DNA of 64,000 bases from Anodontia alba (lineage: Eukaryota > Mollusca > Bivalvia > Lucinida > Lucinidae). The stretch is not shown here. The DNA is taken from contig OZ024827.1 of the NCBI GenBank assembly GCA_964016985.1, forward strand, positions 77,826,335-77,890,334, written 5' to 3'. The stretch's first letter is position 1. Below: more notes on the stretch, generated by a model. The model was not told where the DNA came from, searched no databases, and worked only from the letters and a program-made list of their open reading frames with translations.

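Noticed and set aside
62077..62397. Coding sequence inside the 1.6-kb Pal-E-ended element
   Set aside because: The frame covers the repeated TATCTCGA / TATGTCGAAC end sequence; no transposase motif.

Overview
The window is metazoan genomic DNA dominated by interspersed repeats and carrying one multi-exon gene. Small exons (57-277 bp) with GT-AG introns, tRNA-headed SINEs, palindromic MITEs, mariner copies and composite tandem elements ending in CAGGTGAGCTAA suggest a mollusc, most likely a bivalve. That placement is an inference from repeat style and is not proven by a marker.

The gene is on the minus strand and fills nearly the whole window. It is the ortholog of vertebrate ANKRD27 (VARP), the endosomal VPS9-domain and ankyrin-repeat protein. 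I could chain 21 coding exons, from 64000 (5' end cut by the window edge) to the stop codon at 2834-2836. Every intron is GT-AG and the phase is kept at every junction, giving 1274 visible residues. In order these are: the end of the N-terminal region, the VPS9 domain (v2-v6), a linker, a first CHPLCxCxxC Zn-fingernail (v9), ankyrin block 1 (v9-v13), a proline-rich linker (v14-v15), a second Zn-fingernail (v16), ankyrin block 2 (v17-v19), and a long acidic Ser/Thr-rich tail (v20-v21). About 150 N-terminal residues, the first exon(s) and the promoter lie beyond 64000. Residue numbers below count from the first complete codon visible at 63998. 'v' numbers count visible exons from the 5' side.

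Everything else is intron, or the flank beyond the stop codon (1-2833), and it is largely repeats. I use these working names. Pal-A: GGGCCCAGTTGTTC palindrome, 10 copies. Pal-B: CATAGCTACAGATAAG / CTCATTAGAAG hairpin, about 20 copies. Pal-C: TTAACCCTTGTCCTGCTGAA, piggyBac-like with TTAA ends. Pal-D: CCCAGAAAATAGG / ATTTGCATGAAATGTC. Pal-E: CAGTCGACTCTCGTTATCTCGA-type ends with TA duplications. Pal-F, G, H and L are smaller families. SINE-1, SINE-2 and SINE-3 are three tRNA-headed SINEs, several with exact target-site duplications. Rep-4 is a GA-rich element of about 290 bp. The T elements are composite elements made of internal tandem arrays between short subterminal inverted repeats, ending in a hairpin plus CTAA (Helitron-like). 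Two D34D mariner copies lie in the v10-v11 intron; the second sits inside a Pal-A copy.

The most notable points are: a SINE-3 insertion whose 11-bp target-site duplication copied the 3' splice site of exon v16; several exons with repeats within 6-40 bp of their splice sites; a mariner inserted in a MITE inside a tandem array, with a paralogous empty site in the same window; a T-element family whose internal arrays carry head-to-head YY1-like motifs in one member and nuclear-receptor half-site palindromes in others; and an unusually long C-terminal tail on this VARP protein.
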